Assembly (NCBI RefSeq): GCF_018860765.1
Contig: NZ_JAHKPV010000001.1
Coordinates: 733,594 to 797,593, forward strand
Direction of reading: 5' to 3'
Source of the DNA: Marinobacter salexigens
Lineage (GTDB): Bacteria; Pseudomonadota; Gammaproteobacteria; Pseudomonadales; Oleiphilaceae
DNA length: 64,000 nt
Every line of letters starts with the position of its first letter. The stretch's first letter is position 1. The position numbers and the translations under genes were made by a program. Shown piece after piece: positions 25,162 through 34,170 of this stretch. Below the pieces are notes generated by a model that worked only from the letters and a program-made list of their open reading frames with translations, searched no databases and had not been told where the DNA came from.

Positions 25162-27663
25162 CTACTCTTTGGCGGGTCTTTCAACCACTTTGCGTTTGCC
25201 TTTGGCGCATCGAGACAGCGCCTTCAGGCCCTCTTCGTCAAAGGCATCTACCCGGATAACGTCATACAAAGCCGTTAGTGCTTCTTCAAGTTTTTCGCAC
25301 TCATCGGCTTTCACAACGCCTTCGGCGCAAGCCCAGTCCACCAGTTCTTTACGCTGGTGGCCCATCAACAATGCGATACCGTCCAGATCGTCTTCATCGC
25401 GATTGCGGATGGCGTCGTGCAGGCGGCTACGCATGTCGGCGGTTTCGTTTGCCAGTTTGTAGGCATTCAAAACCCGGCCAAGAGAGTCGTCCGGGTCCAT
25501 GGTGGTGTAGGCTCCTCGGCTGATGCGTTGGCGTAGTGGGGTGTCCTTAACAATACTGGCGGCTACGCGAGTGCCCAGCGTGTCATCTGGCCCGTTAAGG
25601 CCTGTGGCACCCAACGGGAACACCAACAGGCGCAGGGGCCAGCGCAGAGCCGGTATCGGGAAGTTGATAATCGCTTCGCGCATGGAGTCTTGCAGGTCGC
25701 GCAAGCAGGACTGCAGACACCATTCCACCAGCGGGCGCTGATCATCCGGGTAGCCTTCCTCATGCCACTGTTTAATAACCGCAGACGCGTAATACAGTTG
25801 TACGAGGCTGTCTGCCATTCGCCCAGAGAGGCGCTGTTTGGCTTTAAGGCCTCCGCCTACGGAGAGTAGAGTGACATCGGTCATCAGCGCAAATGCGGCT
25901 GAAAATCGCGCCAGCTGGCGGTAAGACGACTTGATATTGCCCTGTGCGGGAACCGATTCAAGTAAACCACCGGTAAGACCTAGAACTAGAGCCCGCAGTG
26001 CATTTCGCGTCGTGTGGGCCAGATGTCGGTAAAAGATACCGTCGAATTTTTTGGCGGCCTGGTCTTCGTCTTCCATGCCAGCGGCGGCAATTTCTTCAAC
26101 TATAAACGGATGACAGCGAATGGCACCCTGACCGAACACCATCAGGCTGCGGGTCAGAATGTTTGCACCCTCCACCGTAATACCGATGGGTACCGCATTG
26201 TAGGCGCGGGCCATAAAGTTGCGGGGGCCGGTAATGACGCCACGGCCTGCGACTACGTCCATGGCGTGGTTGATGACTATGCGCATTAGATCGGTATTGC
26301 GGTACTTCAGAAGTGCCGAGGGTACGGCTGGCCGAACGCCTCGGTCTAGCATGCCGGAGGTGAGCAAGCGGGCTGCATCCATCATGTAGGTGTAGCCTGC
26401 GATCGGTTCCAGAGCTTCCTGAACACCCTCAAATTGACTGATGGAGCGACCGAACTGCTCGCGGGTATAGGCGTAGGATCCGGTTGCCAGACTGGCAACC
26501 TTACCAGCACCGGTACCCAAAGCAGGCAGAGAAATGGAGCGGCCAATGGACAGGCACTCCAGCAGCATGGTCCAGCCTTTGCCGAGCATGTCCTGACCAC
26601 CGATAACCTGATCCATGGGGATAAACACCTCGGTGCCCCAGGTGGGTCCGTTCATGAATACGGTATTCATCGGAAGGTGGCGAGCCCCTGCGTGTACGCC
26701 TTCCGTATCACGAGGAACCAGAACGCAGGTTACGCCTATGTCGGCATTATTGCCCAGCAGGCTCTCGGGGTCGTAAACCTTGATAGCGAGGCCAACCAGG
26801 GTAGCGACCGGAGCTAAGGTGATGTAGCGCTTGTTCCAGGTGACTTTCAAGCCCAAGACTTCTTTGCCGTTCCACTGGCCTTTGCACACGATGCCTTTAT
26901 CGGGAATGGCACCCGCATCAGAGCCCGCAATCGGCGAAGTCAGGGCAAAGCAGGGAATTTCTTCACCGCCCGCCAAGCGGGGCAGATAGTGTTTTTTCTG
27001 CTCATCGGTACCGTAGTGCATCAACAACTCGCCCGGGCCGAGGGAGTTGGGGACCATGACGGTAACGGCCGCAGACACACTGCGGGTAGAAATCTTCATC
27101 ACGATTTCCGAGTGGGCGGTGTTGGAGAAGCCCATACCGCCGTCTTCTTTCGGAATCACCAAGCCGAAAAAGCCGTTTTCACGGATAAACTTCCAGACTT
27201 TTTCCGGCAGGTCGTAGTGTTCGTGGGTGATTTTCCAGTCGTCCAGCATCGCGCAGAGTTTTTCTACCGGGCCATCGAGAAACGCCTGCTCTTCGCTTGT
27301 TAGGTTCGCAGGTTTGGCATTCAGAAGTTTCGACCACTCTGGTCTACCGGAAAACAGCTCGCCATCCCAGTCTACAGAGCCGGATTTCAAGGCTTCTTCT
27401 TCTGTGGAGGAAAGCTTCGGAAGGCGGCTGCGAACCCAGCTCAGCAGGGGACGGCTGAATTTGTCCAGACGCAGTTCGCTAGGAATAACCAGAATCAGAG
27501 CCAAGGCTAAGAAAAGACCGCCAAACAGAACACTGGCAATGTGCCATTCATCCTGAAATACGCCAATCAGGGTTGCGATGGACATCACCACAGCGGCGGT
27601 GGTGCCGCCAATTCCTACATAAATCAGAATCAGGGCACTAATGAGCAGTAAAAGTACACTCAT
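25162..27663 (-). CDS. fadE: Membrane-associated acyl-CoA dehydrogenase FadE
   Basis: First enzyme of fatty-acid beta-oxidation, oxidising acyl-CoA to trans-2-enoyl-CoA with FAD. 833 residues, matching the long FadE form (E. coli 814). Two N-terminal hydrophobic stretches (VLLLLISALILIYVGIGGTT and VLFGGLFLALALILVIPSEL) may anchor it to the inner membrane. The dehydrogenase core shows VTVMVPNSLGPGELL, CFALTSPIAGSDAGAI and SYAYTREQFGRSISQFEGVQEAL. The C-terminal DUF1974-type extension of about 280 residues is present. It stands alone between strong intergenic regions. Confidence 0.95.
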   Translation of the reverse strand: MSVLLLLISALILIYVGIGGTTAAVVMSIATLIGVFQDEWHIASVLFGGLFLALALILVIPSELRLDKFSRPLLSWVRSRLPKLSSTEEEALKSGSVDWDGELFSGRPEWSKLLNAKPANLTSEEQAFLDGPVEKLCAMLDDWKITHEHYDLPEKVWKFIRENGFFGLVIPKEDGGMGFSNTAHSEIVMKISTRSVSAAVTVMVPNSLGPGELLMHYGTDEQKKHYLPRLAGGEEIPCFALTSPIAGSDAGAIPDKGIVCKGQWNGKEVLGLKVTWNKRYITLAPVATLVGLAIKVYDPESLLGNNADIGVTCVLVPRDTEGVHAGARHLPMNTVFMNGPTWGTEVFIPMDQVIGGQDMLGKGWTMLLECLSIGRSISLPALGTGAGKVASLATGSYAYTREQFGRSISQFEGVQEALEPIAGYTYMMDAARLLTSGMLDRGVRPAVPSALLKYRNTDLMRIVINHAMDVVAGRGVITGPRNFMARAYNAVPIGITVEGANILTRSLMVFGQGAIRCHPFIVEEIAAAGMEDEDQAAKKFDGIFYRHLAHTTRNALRALVLGLTGGLLESVPAQGNIKSSYRQLARFSAAFALMTDVTLLSVGGGLKAKQRLSGRMADSLVQLYYASAVIKQWHEEGYPDDQRPLVEWCLQSCLRDLQDSMREAIINFPIPALRWPLRLLVFPLGATGLNGPDDTLGTRVAASIVKDTPLRQRISRGAYTTMDPDDSLGRVLNAYKLANETADMRSRLHDAIRNRDEDDLDGIALLMGHQRKELVDWACAEGVVKADECEKLEEALTALYDVIRVDAFDEEGLKALSRCAKGKRKVVERPAKE

Positions 27664-27790
27664 GGGCAGACCTCCGTATCGTGAATGAAATCAGAGAATG
27701 TCAGTAATAACCTTCTGCTAAAGCTCTCTCACATGCAAGGACAATACATGGGTGTCCGCTTGTTGTTTCACTCATTGTTCGAGGTCGGGA

Positions 27791-28681
27791 TTACAGGCTC
27801 AGTCCAACAATTAGCAGCGCCAACGTGGCCAGTAAAATGGCGACGTTGGTGCCTAGTAACACATTAAGTGCATCTGGCTGATCAATGGCTCCCGGCAGTT
27901 TCAAGACAAGCCAGAGGGCGAAGGGTGCTGTTGCCAGAGACAGTATAGACGCCAATGGTAACCAGCCGGTGATTATGCCTGTTACCAGAACAGCGTAGCC
28001 GGAAATAAACATGGCAGACACCAGGCGGGCGGCGGCGCGGGTGCCTAGCGTGATGACCAAGTGACGGCGACCGATTTTACGATCCGCTTCCGCATCCGGT
28101 ATCTGGTTGATCAGTAGCAGTTCACTCACCAGTATGAGGCTGATAACAGAGACGGTGAGCGCAGTGGCATCAAGCCTGGCGCCGAGTGCTACCAGTGTGC
28201 CCAGAACCATTACCGGGCCGAAGCCGATGCCGGGAGCAAACAGGCACAGCAGGGGAGAGCGGGTAATCCATCGCGTGTAGGTGAGTATCAGCACCACGCC
28301 CGCTGCGCCCAGCACCAGCATGGGCAAACCCCTTTGCCAGAGGAAATACAGGCCGATCAGGATAACAAGAGCCAGAGTGCCAATAGCGGCCGCTAGCACC
28401 CTCTTTGCAGCGCCGGGGACCTCCGGAAGAGCCCCGCTACCGCCGGAAAAAGGTGTGCGGGTGGTGATCAGGTCGAGCCCGGATGTAAAATCCTCGTATT
28501 CATTAAATAGGTTCACCGCTGCATGAGCCAACAAGGCACCAATAAAGACTAATACTGTATCCAGCAGTGCCGGTGGCTCACCCTGTTGCCAAGCCACCGC
28601 GACTCCCAGCCCGACACACAGGGGCGCAAGAACCAGAAAATTGGGGCGGGAGGCGCGAACAACGGCGACGGCTTCAGACAT
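27791..28681 (-). CDS. UbiA-superfamily prenyltransferase (MenA-like)
   Basis: Integral-membrane prenyltransferase, 296 residues with about eight helices. The first Asp-rich motif is NLFNEYEDFTSGLD near residue 60, and the second is NQIPDAEADRKIGRRHL near residue 195; both bind the Mg-prenyl diphosphate. The overall look is closer to MenA/UbiA-like quinone enzymes than to CyoE. No other menaquinone gene lies here, so the true acceptor is uncertain. It ends the same-strand pair with the AEC transporter (11-base gap) and is probably co-transcribed with it. Confidence 0.82.
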   Translation of the reverse strand: MSEAVAVVRASRPNFLVLAPLCVGLGVAVAWQQGEPPALLDTVLVFIGALLAHAAVNLFNEYEDFTSGLDLITTRTPFSGGSGALPEVPGAAKRVLAAAIGTLALVILIGLYFLWQRGLPMLVLGAAGVVLILTYTRWITRSPLLCLFAPGIGFGPVMVLGTLVALGARLDATALTVSVISLILVSELLLINQIPDAEADRKIGRRHLVITLGTRAAARLVSAMFISGYAVLVTGIITGWLPLASILSLATAPFALWLVLKLPGAIDQPDALNVLLGTNVAILLATLALLIVGLSL

Positions 28682-28692
28682 TCACTTTTTCC

Positions 28693-29580
28693 TCAGATGT
28701 ATCCGGCAGCAAAAACCAACCCAAGTACAATTGGCATGACAACCAGACTGCCCAGATTACTCAATAATACCAGTGATGCGACTTTGTGCGGTTCCTGCTG
28801 GTATTGCTCCGCAACCATATAGTTGAGAACCGCCGGTGGAAGGGCGGCAAATACCCAGAGCGCGGCAACCTGAAGGCCGGGCAGATCCAGCAGATAGATC
28901 ATGGGCCACGCCAGCACCAAGCCACTGAGTGGGCAGGCAATAGCGCCGAGCATGCCCAGCTTCCAGTCGCTGAAGTCTATGTCCAGCATCCTTACGCCCA
29001 GAGTGAACAACATAAGAGGAATGCAGACTTCACCAAGCATGTTCAGAGACTCAAGCAGCCAGCCCGGTAGAGGCACACCCCCAAAGTTTACGGCCAGCCC
29101 GGCGATGCTGGCAAACACAATGGGGAGCCTCAGGCGCTGTATTATGGACGTGTGAGGGTCCAGCATGTACAGGCCCACGGAAAAGTGCAGCAGCATTTCC
29201 ACGATAAACAAAACGATGGCCGCGGGCAGGGCGGCCTCGCCAAAGGCGAGAACCAAAAGCGGAATGCCCATGTTGCCCGAGTTGTTGAACATCATGGGTG
29301 GGAGAAAGGTTTTCAGGTTCAGGTTGAGAACCCGGGCCAGCGGATACAGAACAATCCCGGAGCCCAGAACAACAACCGTTGCGGCCAGCGCAAGCCCAGC
29401 GTATTCCTGCAGCGGGGCGTGCTGATCTGCCAGCACACTGAATACCAGCATGGGAACAAAAAGTTCCATGTTCAGAACGTTCAGACCCTGAATGTCTGGT
29501 GTACGGAACCGTCCGTAAAGGGCGCCACATCCGGCGATGAGAAACACCGGTAACAGTGTGGACAGGATTTGACCGATCAT
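28693..29580 (-). CDS. AEC-family (auxin-efflux-carrier-like) transporter
   Basis: Inner-membrane carrier of 295 residues with about ten helices and the usual AEC break near the middle. Characteristic pieces are LPVFLIAGCGALYGR, FNNSGNMGIPLLVLAFG and FAALPPAVLNYMVAEQY near the C-terminus. Bacterial members move malate, malonate or other organic anions; no substrate can be assigned here. The gap 29581-29807 upstream, before the divergent PatB-type gene, is 227 bases and presumably holds both promoters; I see no clear operator in it. Confidence 0.9.
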   Translation of the reverse strand: MIGQILSTLLPVFLIAGCGALYGRFRTPDIQGLNVLNMELFVPMLVFSVLADQHAPLQEYAGLALAATVVVLGSGIVLYPLARVLNLNLKTFLPPMMFNNSGNMGIPLLVLAFGEAALPAAIVLFIVEMLLHFSVGLYMLDPHTSIIQRLRLPIVFASIAGLAVNFGGVPLPGWLLESLNMLGEVCIPLMLFTLGVRMLDIDFSDWKLGMLGAIACPLSGLVLAWPMIYLLDLPGLQVAALWVFAALPPAVLNYMVAEQYQQEPHKVASLVLLSNLGSLVVMPIVLGLVFAAGYI

Positions 29581-29807
29581 TAAAAGCTCCAGCAGGCGCC
29601 GGGGAAGAGGCTTGGCGCGGGTAAACCGTTAGGTTCGCAAGTATTTGGGTGATTCGGCAAGTAATATTACATTCCATAAGACCAAAGCAAAATGTCAGTG
29701 CTCTGAGGAAGCCTGGCGACTATACGGAGCCGGTTGCGAACATGGCGGTGCCCACCCAGAATACTGAACAGTGTTTCCCGATTGTCGGCCGATAGTGGAG
29801 TCCGCCT

Positions 29808-31010
29808 GTGAAAGAATTGTTTGATCTGCCCCTTGACCGTGAAAATACCTGCTCAGTTAAGTTTGATGCCCGCAAAGCAGTGTTCGGGCGTGAGGATGTG
29901 ATTCCTGTCTGGGTAGCAGATATGGATTTTGCTGCACCAGAGGCTGTCACCCGGGCACTTGCAGAGCGCGCTGCGCACCCGGTCTACGGCTATACGCTGT
30001 TTCCCGAAAGTCTGTACCAGTCAATAATTGACTGGTTTAGGGAGCGTCATGGCTGGGAAATTCAGCGGGATTGGATACTGATGGCACCTGGCGTTGTACC
30101 CTCCCTGCACGCTGCCTGCATGGCCTATGCGGCGCCAGGCGAAGGCGTGATTGTGCAACCGCCGGTGTATCCACCGTTTTTCAGCTCTGTTCGGCTCAGC
30201 GGTCGGGAGGTTATTGAAAACCCACTGATTCACGATCATGAGACCGGTCAATACCGGATGGACCTGGAGCACCTGGAAGTCTGCGCCGCACGCCCTGATG
30301 CCCGGCTTCTGATGTTGTGCTCACCGCACAACCCGGTAGGACGTATCTGGTCGGAACAGGAGCTCACAGCAGTGCTGGCTATCGCTCGCCGGCATGAATT
30401 GACGGTGATTTCCGACGAAATTCACTGCGACCTTACCTTCACCGACAAGCCCCGGCACCGGATGTTGGCCGCTCTCGCGGGTCCAGACGATGCCCTAGTA
30501 ACCGCGGTTGCTCCGAGCAAGAGCTTCAATATGCCCGGGTTGGGGTTGTCTGCTCTGGTCATCCCGGAGCGGGATCGGCGTAATGCCATGAAAGCAGTGT
30601 TTGATTCCATGCATTTGCAGCAGTGCAACCCGTTCAGTGTTGCGGGGTTTGAAGCCGGCTACCGGTACGGGGCACCCTGGCTGGATGATTTGATGGCGTA
30701 TTTACAGCAGAACCGCGATTTTGTGCTGCAAACAGTCAACGCACGCTTGCCTGGAATTCAGACCCAGGCACCGGAAGGAACCTATTTGATGTGGCTCGAT
30801 TGCCGGAGTCTGGGGATGAATGATGTCGCCCTGAAACGGTTTTTCGTGGAAGACGTCGGAGTAGGCATGAACCCCGGTATTTCATTTGGTGAACAGGGCA
30901 GTGGTTTTATGCGGCTCAACATCGGCTGCCCGAAGGCGGTGTTGATCGATGTGTTACAGCGTATCGAAGCGGCACTATCTGGCAACCGCCCGGCTACTGA
31001 TCAACCATAA
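29808..31010 (+). CDS. PatB/MalY-type pyridoxal-phosphate C-S lyase (cystathionine beta-lyase)
   Basis: Fold-type I aminotransferase-like enzyme, 400 residues, that splits cystathionine or cysteine S-conjugates. Starts at a GTG with GGAG eight bases upstream. The opening FDLPLDRENTCSVKFDARKAVFG and VIPVWVADMDFAAPEAVTRAL are family-typical. The PLP lysine is in VAPSKSFNMPGLGLS; Asp and His in ISDEIHCDLTF and LCSPHNPVGRIW bind the cofactor. The 3' end overlaps that of the convergent small secreted protein by 17 bases. Confidence 0.93.
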   Translation: MKELFDLPLDRENTCSVKFDARKAVFGREDVIPVWVADMDFAAPEAVTRALAERAAHPVYGYTLFPESLYQSIIDWFRERHGWEIQRDWILMAPGVVPSLHAACMAYAAPGEGVIVQPPVYPPFFSSVRLSGREVIENPLIHDHETGQYRMDLEHLEVCAARPDARLLMLCSPHNPVGRIWSEQELTAVLAIARRHELTVISDEIHCDLTFTDKPRHRMLAALAGPDDALVTAVAPSKSFNMPGLGLSALVIPERDRRNAMKAVFDSMHLQQCNPFSVAGFEAGYRYGAPWLDDLMAYLQQNRDFVLQTVNARLPGIQTQAPEGTYLMWLDCRSLGMNDVALKRFFVEDVGVGMNPGISFGEQGSGFMRLNIGCPKAVLIDVLQRIEAALSGNRPATDQP

Positions 31011-31338
31011 AACAGTGGTCGTCAACGAGTTCCCAGCGTGAAGGCTCGTTCTTCCCGGGCATGTCGCCGCTGGTGGTTTCGATCGCCCTCCACACCTTGC
31101 CGCCGTGGAAGGACATTGCACCTTCTTCATAAGTCTCGGCCCAAAGCCACTGTTCCGGACGCTCGCAAAGGCCAGAGTTTTCACCGGGTGTGCTGGTTGT
31201 GGCCGAGTCTGGTGTTTCAGCCTGCGTGGTCGCCTTGCTCTGGGCGTTCGCGACAGAACCGAGTGCTGAAATCATCAGCACCAGAAGCAGGGACCCCAGT
31301 GTGTGATGAATGGGTCTGAGCGTGAGCTTCTTAAGCAT
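30994..31338 (-). CDS. Small exported protein with a CBM5/12-like chitin-binding module
   Basis: 114 residues with a signal peptide (SLLLVLMISALGSVANAQ) and a Ser/Thr-rich linker. The mature C-terminal 45 residues read WLWAETYEEGAMSFHGGKVWRA...MPGKNEPSRWELV, the pattern of aromatic residues in family 5/12 carbohydrate-binding modules (chitin). There is no catalytic domain. Two cysteines (Glu-Cys-Glu... and HCF) may form a disulfide. A stand-alone binding module might help the cell stick to chitin or sense it. It is convergent to the C-S lyase gene with overlapping ends, and is separated by 28 bases from the EamA gene upstream of it. Confidence 0.72.
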   Translation of the reverse strand: MLKKLTLRPIHHTLGSLLLVLMISALGSVANAQSKATTQAETPDSATTSTPGENSGLCERPEQWLWAETYEEGAMSFHGGKVWRAIETTSGDMPGKNEPSRWELVDDHCFMVDQ

Positions 31339-31366
31339 GGTGGGCTCCTTGTGAATTTAGAGTTTA

Positions 31367-32305
31367 TCAGGACAATTTGCTGTAGTCCGGCACCTTTTGG
31401 CCTGCTCGGGTGGCCAGTAATAGTCCGGCTAGGATGAACGCGCCGCCAATTATATGGAAGAGCCCCAACGACTCTCCAAGGAAAATACTGGCCAGAATTG
31501 AAGCAAAAACCGGTGTCAGGTAAATGAAAATGGCTGCCCGGGACGGCCCTATACTGTGCACGGCGTAATTCCAGAAGCCGTAGGCGAGAATCCCCGGGAA
31601 GATTGCGAAGTAGGCAAGTGGCAGAGCGGTTTGTCGGGTCAACTCAAAGCCACCAGAGAAAAACAGTAGGTCGCCCAGATAAAACGGAAGGATAACCAGG
31701 GTGCCAAGCAGAATCTGAGTGCTGAGGAAGGTAAACCCGGGCAGAGGAACCGCCTGACGCCTGAGTAACACGGAAAACAGACCCCAGCTGAACACGGCGG
31801 CGACCATTATCAGATCGCCCGGTTGTGACTTCAGGCCGGTGAGAACCGATAGGTCCCCTCGTGCTACCACCGTGAGAATGCCAAATATTGCGAGCACGAT
31901 TCCCAGTACCTGAATCGGTCGGGTGCGATCACCCAGAATAATCCATGCCAGCAGCGAAACGAAAATCGGAATGGTGGCGTTGATCAGGGCAATGTTGGTC
32001 GCTGTGGTGGTGACAGCAGCAACGTATAACAGTGAGTTGAAAGCACCGACGCTGAATGTGGCGAGTACTACCATGGAACCCAGATGCTGGCGGATCAATG
32101 CCCGGTGTCGCCAGATACCGGGCAGAGCAAAGGGCAGCAAAATAGCGAGTGCTATGACCCAGCGCCAGAAAGCCATGGAAATGGGCGGTATGCTGTCGAC
32201 GGTGCCCCGGGCAACAACGGCATTGCCAGCCCAGAACAAAGGGGTCAGAACCAGACCTGCGTAGGTTAGAGTCGCAGATTTAGCTGGACTGTTTTCTGAA
32301 GGCAC
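31367..32305 (-). CDS. EamA/DMT-family transporter
   Basis: Second DMT carrier of the window, 312 residues, ten predicted helices. The first repeat begins TLTYAGLVLTPLFWAGNAVVARG, and the second VAAVFSWGLFSVLLRRQ. The end ILASIFLGESLGLFHIIGGAFILAGLLLATR is the usual last hairpin. It is on the same strand as the secreted CBM protein but has no shared function I can name. Substrate unknown; metabolites or amino acids are typical for the family. Confidence 0.88.
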   Translation of the reverse strand: MPSENSPAKSATLTYAGLVLTPLFWAGNAVVARGTVDSIPPISMAFWRWVIALAILLPFALPGIWRHRALIRQHLGSMVVLATFSVGAFNSLLYVAAVTTTATNIALINATIPIFVSLLAWIILGDRTRPIQVLGIVLAIFGILTVVARGDLSVLTGLKSQPGDLIMVAAVFSWGLFSVLLRRQAVPLPGFTFLSTQILLGTLVILPFYLGDLLFFSGGFELTRQTALPLAYFAIFPGILAYGFWNYAVHSIGPSRAAIFIYLTPVFASILASIFLGESLGLFHIIGGAFILAGLLLATRAGQKVPDYSKLS

Positions 32306-32350
32306 GTCAACTCCTGTCGGTCATTCGCGAAAGCGTACAACGATAGGATA

Positions 32351-33775
32351 CTATTCTCCTGACACTTTTGCCTTGGTACCAATGTGGTAGGCCGCAAAAC
32401 CCGCCATAACCACCTGATCAACGGCCATGCCGATAATGCGCCCATCACTGCTGGAGGCAATGGGGTGTTGGGCATTGGTGATCGGGTCTGCGATATAGCC
32501 AAGAATCTCACCTTCGGAAACCTTAGCGCCCAGTTCAACCTTGCTGAACAGAATGCCGCCGTGGTTTGCCCTTACCCAGGCCGAATCGTAGTACACCGGT
32601 TCCGGATCACCCCATACAAACATTCGCGAAATCATTTTCTGTTTTTCCATCAGGCTTGCCAGGCTGTTTACCCCGGCATCAATCTGATGCTCCTGAATGC
32701 GGTGGGATTCGCCAGCCTCCAAAGTGACGGCACGAATGCCGGCATTCACCGCTGCGGTGCGGAGCATCCCGGGGGATCCAGTGCTGTGCACAACGGCCAT
32801 TCGATCAAAGCCCCGGGTAAATTCGGCAACCGCGGGGTTGTTCATATCGGCACGAAGCTGGGGTAGGTTGGTGCGCTTCAGTGAGCCGGTGTGGATATCC
32901 ACCAGCATGTCACAGTATTGAATAACCTTCTCGAACAGGGAGTTGGCAATCCGGTCTGCCAGGCTGCCATTCTTGCTGCCCGGGAAATGTCGGTTCAGAT
33001 CACGGCGATCCGGCAGATAACGGCTACCTTGCTGGAAACCGGGCAGGTTTACGATGGGAATACCCACCACGGCGCCGCTCAGTGTTTCCGGATCAAGGTC
33101 GTACATGGTCTGGCGAATAATTTCGATGCCGTTCAGTTCGTCACCGTGAATGGTGCTTGTCAGACACAGAGTCGGGCCGGCATTGGCGCCATTAACAACC
33201 AATACAGGCGTGGGCTGCGATAGGCCGGCAATCTGAATACCTGCTGACCAGCCCAAGCGAGTCGATGTGCCCGGCAGTACTTCGCTTCCAAGCAGAGCCA
33301 GGTTTTTGGCGCGCTCTGGCTCTTTATCCTCTGGTTCGGGTGTTGTTAGTTCTTGAGGCTCGGGTACAGCAGCAGGATCACCATCTTCCTGTGCTTTGCT
33401 GACATCAGATTCTTCAGTGTCAGGTTCGTCCTGAGCATCCGGAACCGGGGGAGGCTCTGGAGTTGGTACCGGTGCAACGTCTTTCAGGTCAATATTGGGC
33501 GCTACCTTTTTAGCTTTTTCTCTAGGTTTGGCCACCGTTTTTTTGACGGGAGAATGTTCCTTGGGGGTTGGTGATTTACGGGCTTCCTGCAGTGGATCTG
33601 AGCGCTCTACATCTTCAACGCTTTCGTCTTCCGCCAGTTCGGCCAGCATCACCTGTGTGGGTTGCTTCTTGCTACCGCTGTCGGAGGGCTCTGCCAGCGT
33701 TACGGAAGGCAGCGCCAGCAGGAGCGTACACAAAGTGATTGAAAGGGCGGTCAGCGCTTGCGGCCTGTAAAACAA
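32351..33775 (-). CDS. Extracytoplasmic AstE/AspA-like (M14-type) zinc hydrolase with long charged linker
   Basis: 474 residues. Signal peptide LSITLCTLLLALPSVTLA is followed by about 120 residues of Pro/Glu/Asp/Lys-rich low-complexity linker, then a succinylglutamate-desuccinylase/aspartoacylase domain. Zinc ligands can be placed in STIHGDELNGIE (His, Glu) and DIHTGSLKRTNLPQ (His). A likely catalytic Glu is in VTLEAGESHRI. Normal AstE and AspA proteins are cytoplasmic; this one appears to be periplasmic or exported, so its substrate is unlikely to be succinylglutamate. The charged linker could span the cell wall or hold partners. It begins a minus-strand run with the EamA gene. Confidence 0.82.
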   Translation of the reverse strand: MFYRPQALTALSITLCTLLLALPSVTLAEPSDSGSKKQPTQVMLAELAEDESVEDVERSDPLQEARKSPTPKEHSPVKKTVAKPREKAKKVAPNIDLKDVAPVPTPEPPPVPDAQDEPDTEESDVSKAQEDGDPAAVPEPQELTTPEPEDKEPERAKNLALLGSEVLPGTSTRLGWSAGIQIAGLSQPTPVLVVNGANAGPTLCLTSTIHGDELNGIEIIRQTMYDLDPETLSGAVVGIPIVNLPGFQQGSRYLPDRRDLNRHFPGSKNGSLADRIANSLFEKVIQYCDMLVDIHTGSLKRTNLPQLRADMNNPAVAEFTRGFDRMAVVHSTGSPGMLRTAAVNAGIRAVTLEAGESHRIQEHQIDAGVNSLASLMEKQKMISRMFVWGDPEPVYYDSAWVRANHGGILFSKVELGAKVSEGEILGYIADPITNAQHPIASSSDGRIIGMAVDQVVMAGFAAYHIGTKAKVSGE

Positions 33776-33961
33776 AACGATTCCTCACAGGTAATTTACG
33801 AGGGCCCAAGAATAAAGGCCAGCCGGTGGTCATGGATATGGCAATAACAAAGGTTTAATGCCATTTTCATGATGTAGCCATTAATAATGCGGCTATGGGT
33901 AGTATGGTTGCGGAGTGTATTCGAACCTTACCCGTTATATCCGACTCAAGGAGTTAACTGT

Positions 33962-34120
33962 ATGGACTTTTTGCGAATTATTATTGCGATTCTGTTACCG
34001 CCGCTGGGCGTGTTCTTGCAAGTGGGCATTGGGAAACACTTTTGGATCAACATCTTGCTGACTATTTTTGGCTACATTCCCGGCATAGTGCATGCGGTAT
34101 ACATAATCGCTAAAAAATAG
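33962..34120 (+). CDS. YqaE/Pmp3-family small membrane protein
   Basis: 52-residue proteolipid with two helices (MDFLRIIIAILLPPLGVFLQVGIG and FWINILLTIFGYIPGIVHAVYIIAKK), the hallmark of the Pmp3 family, which helps set membrane potential under salt or cold stress. AAGGAG lies eight bases before the ATG. It is a single gene with no operon partner. The gap 33776-33961 before it is presumed promoter space. Its stop codon lies at the edge of a hairpin used by the convergent gene. Confidence 0.93.
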   Translation: MDFLRIIIAILLPPLGVFLQVGIGKHFWINILLTIFGYIPGIVHAVYIIAKK

Positions 34121-34170
34121 CCATTGTTGCCACTGGCAGAGGCGTTGGGCATTTGCCAGTGGCTATGGCT
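34112..34170 (-). terminator. Terminator of the Nudix/metallo-beta-lactamase gene
   Basis: Long stem (AGCCAT-TGTT-GCCACTGGCA at 34119-34138 with TGCCAGTGGC-T-ATGGCT at 34154-34170) followed on the minus strand by a T-rich tract (34117-34112). It begins right at the stop of the minus-strand gene and overlaps the Pmp3 stop region. Confidence 0.75.

Noticed and set aside
28693..33775. Horizontally acquired island
   Set aside because: Codon use looked slightly more GC-rich by eye, but I could not compute it, and there is no integrase, tRNA or repeat at the edges.
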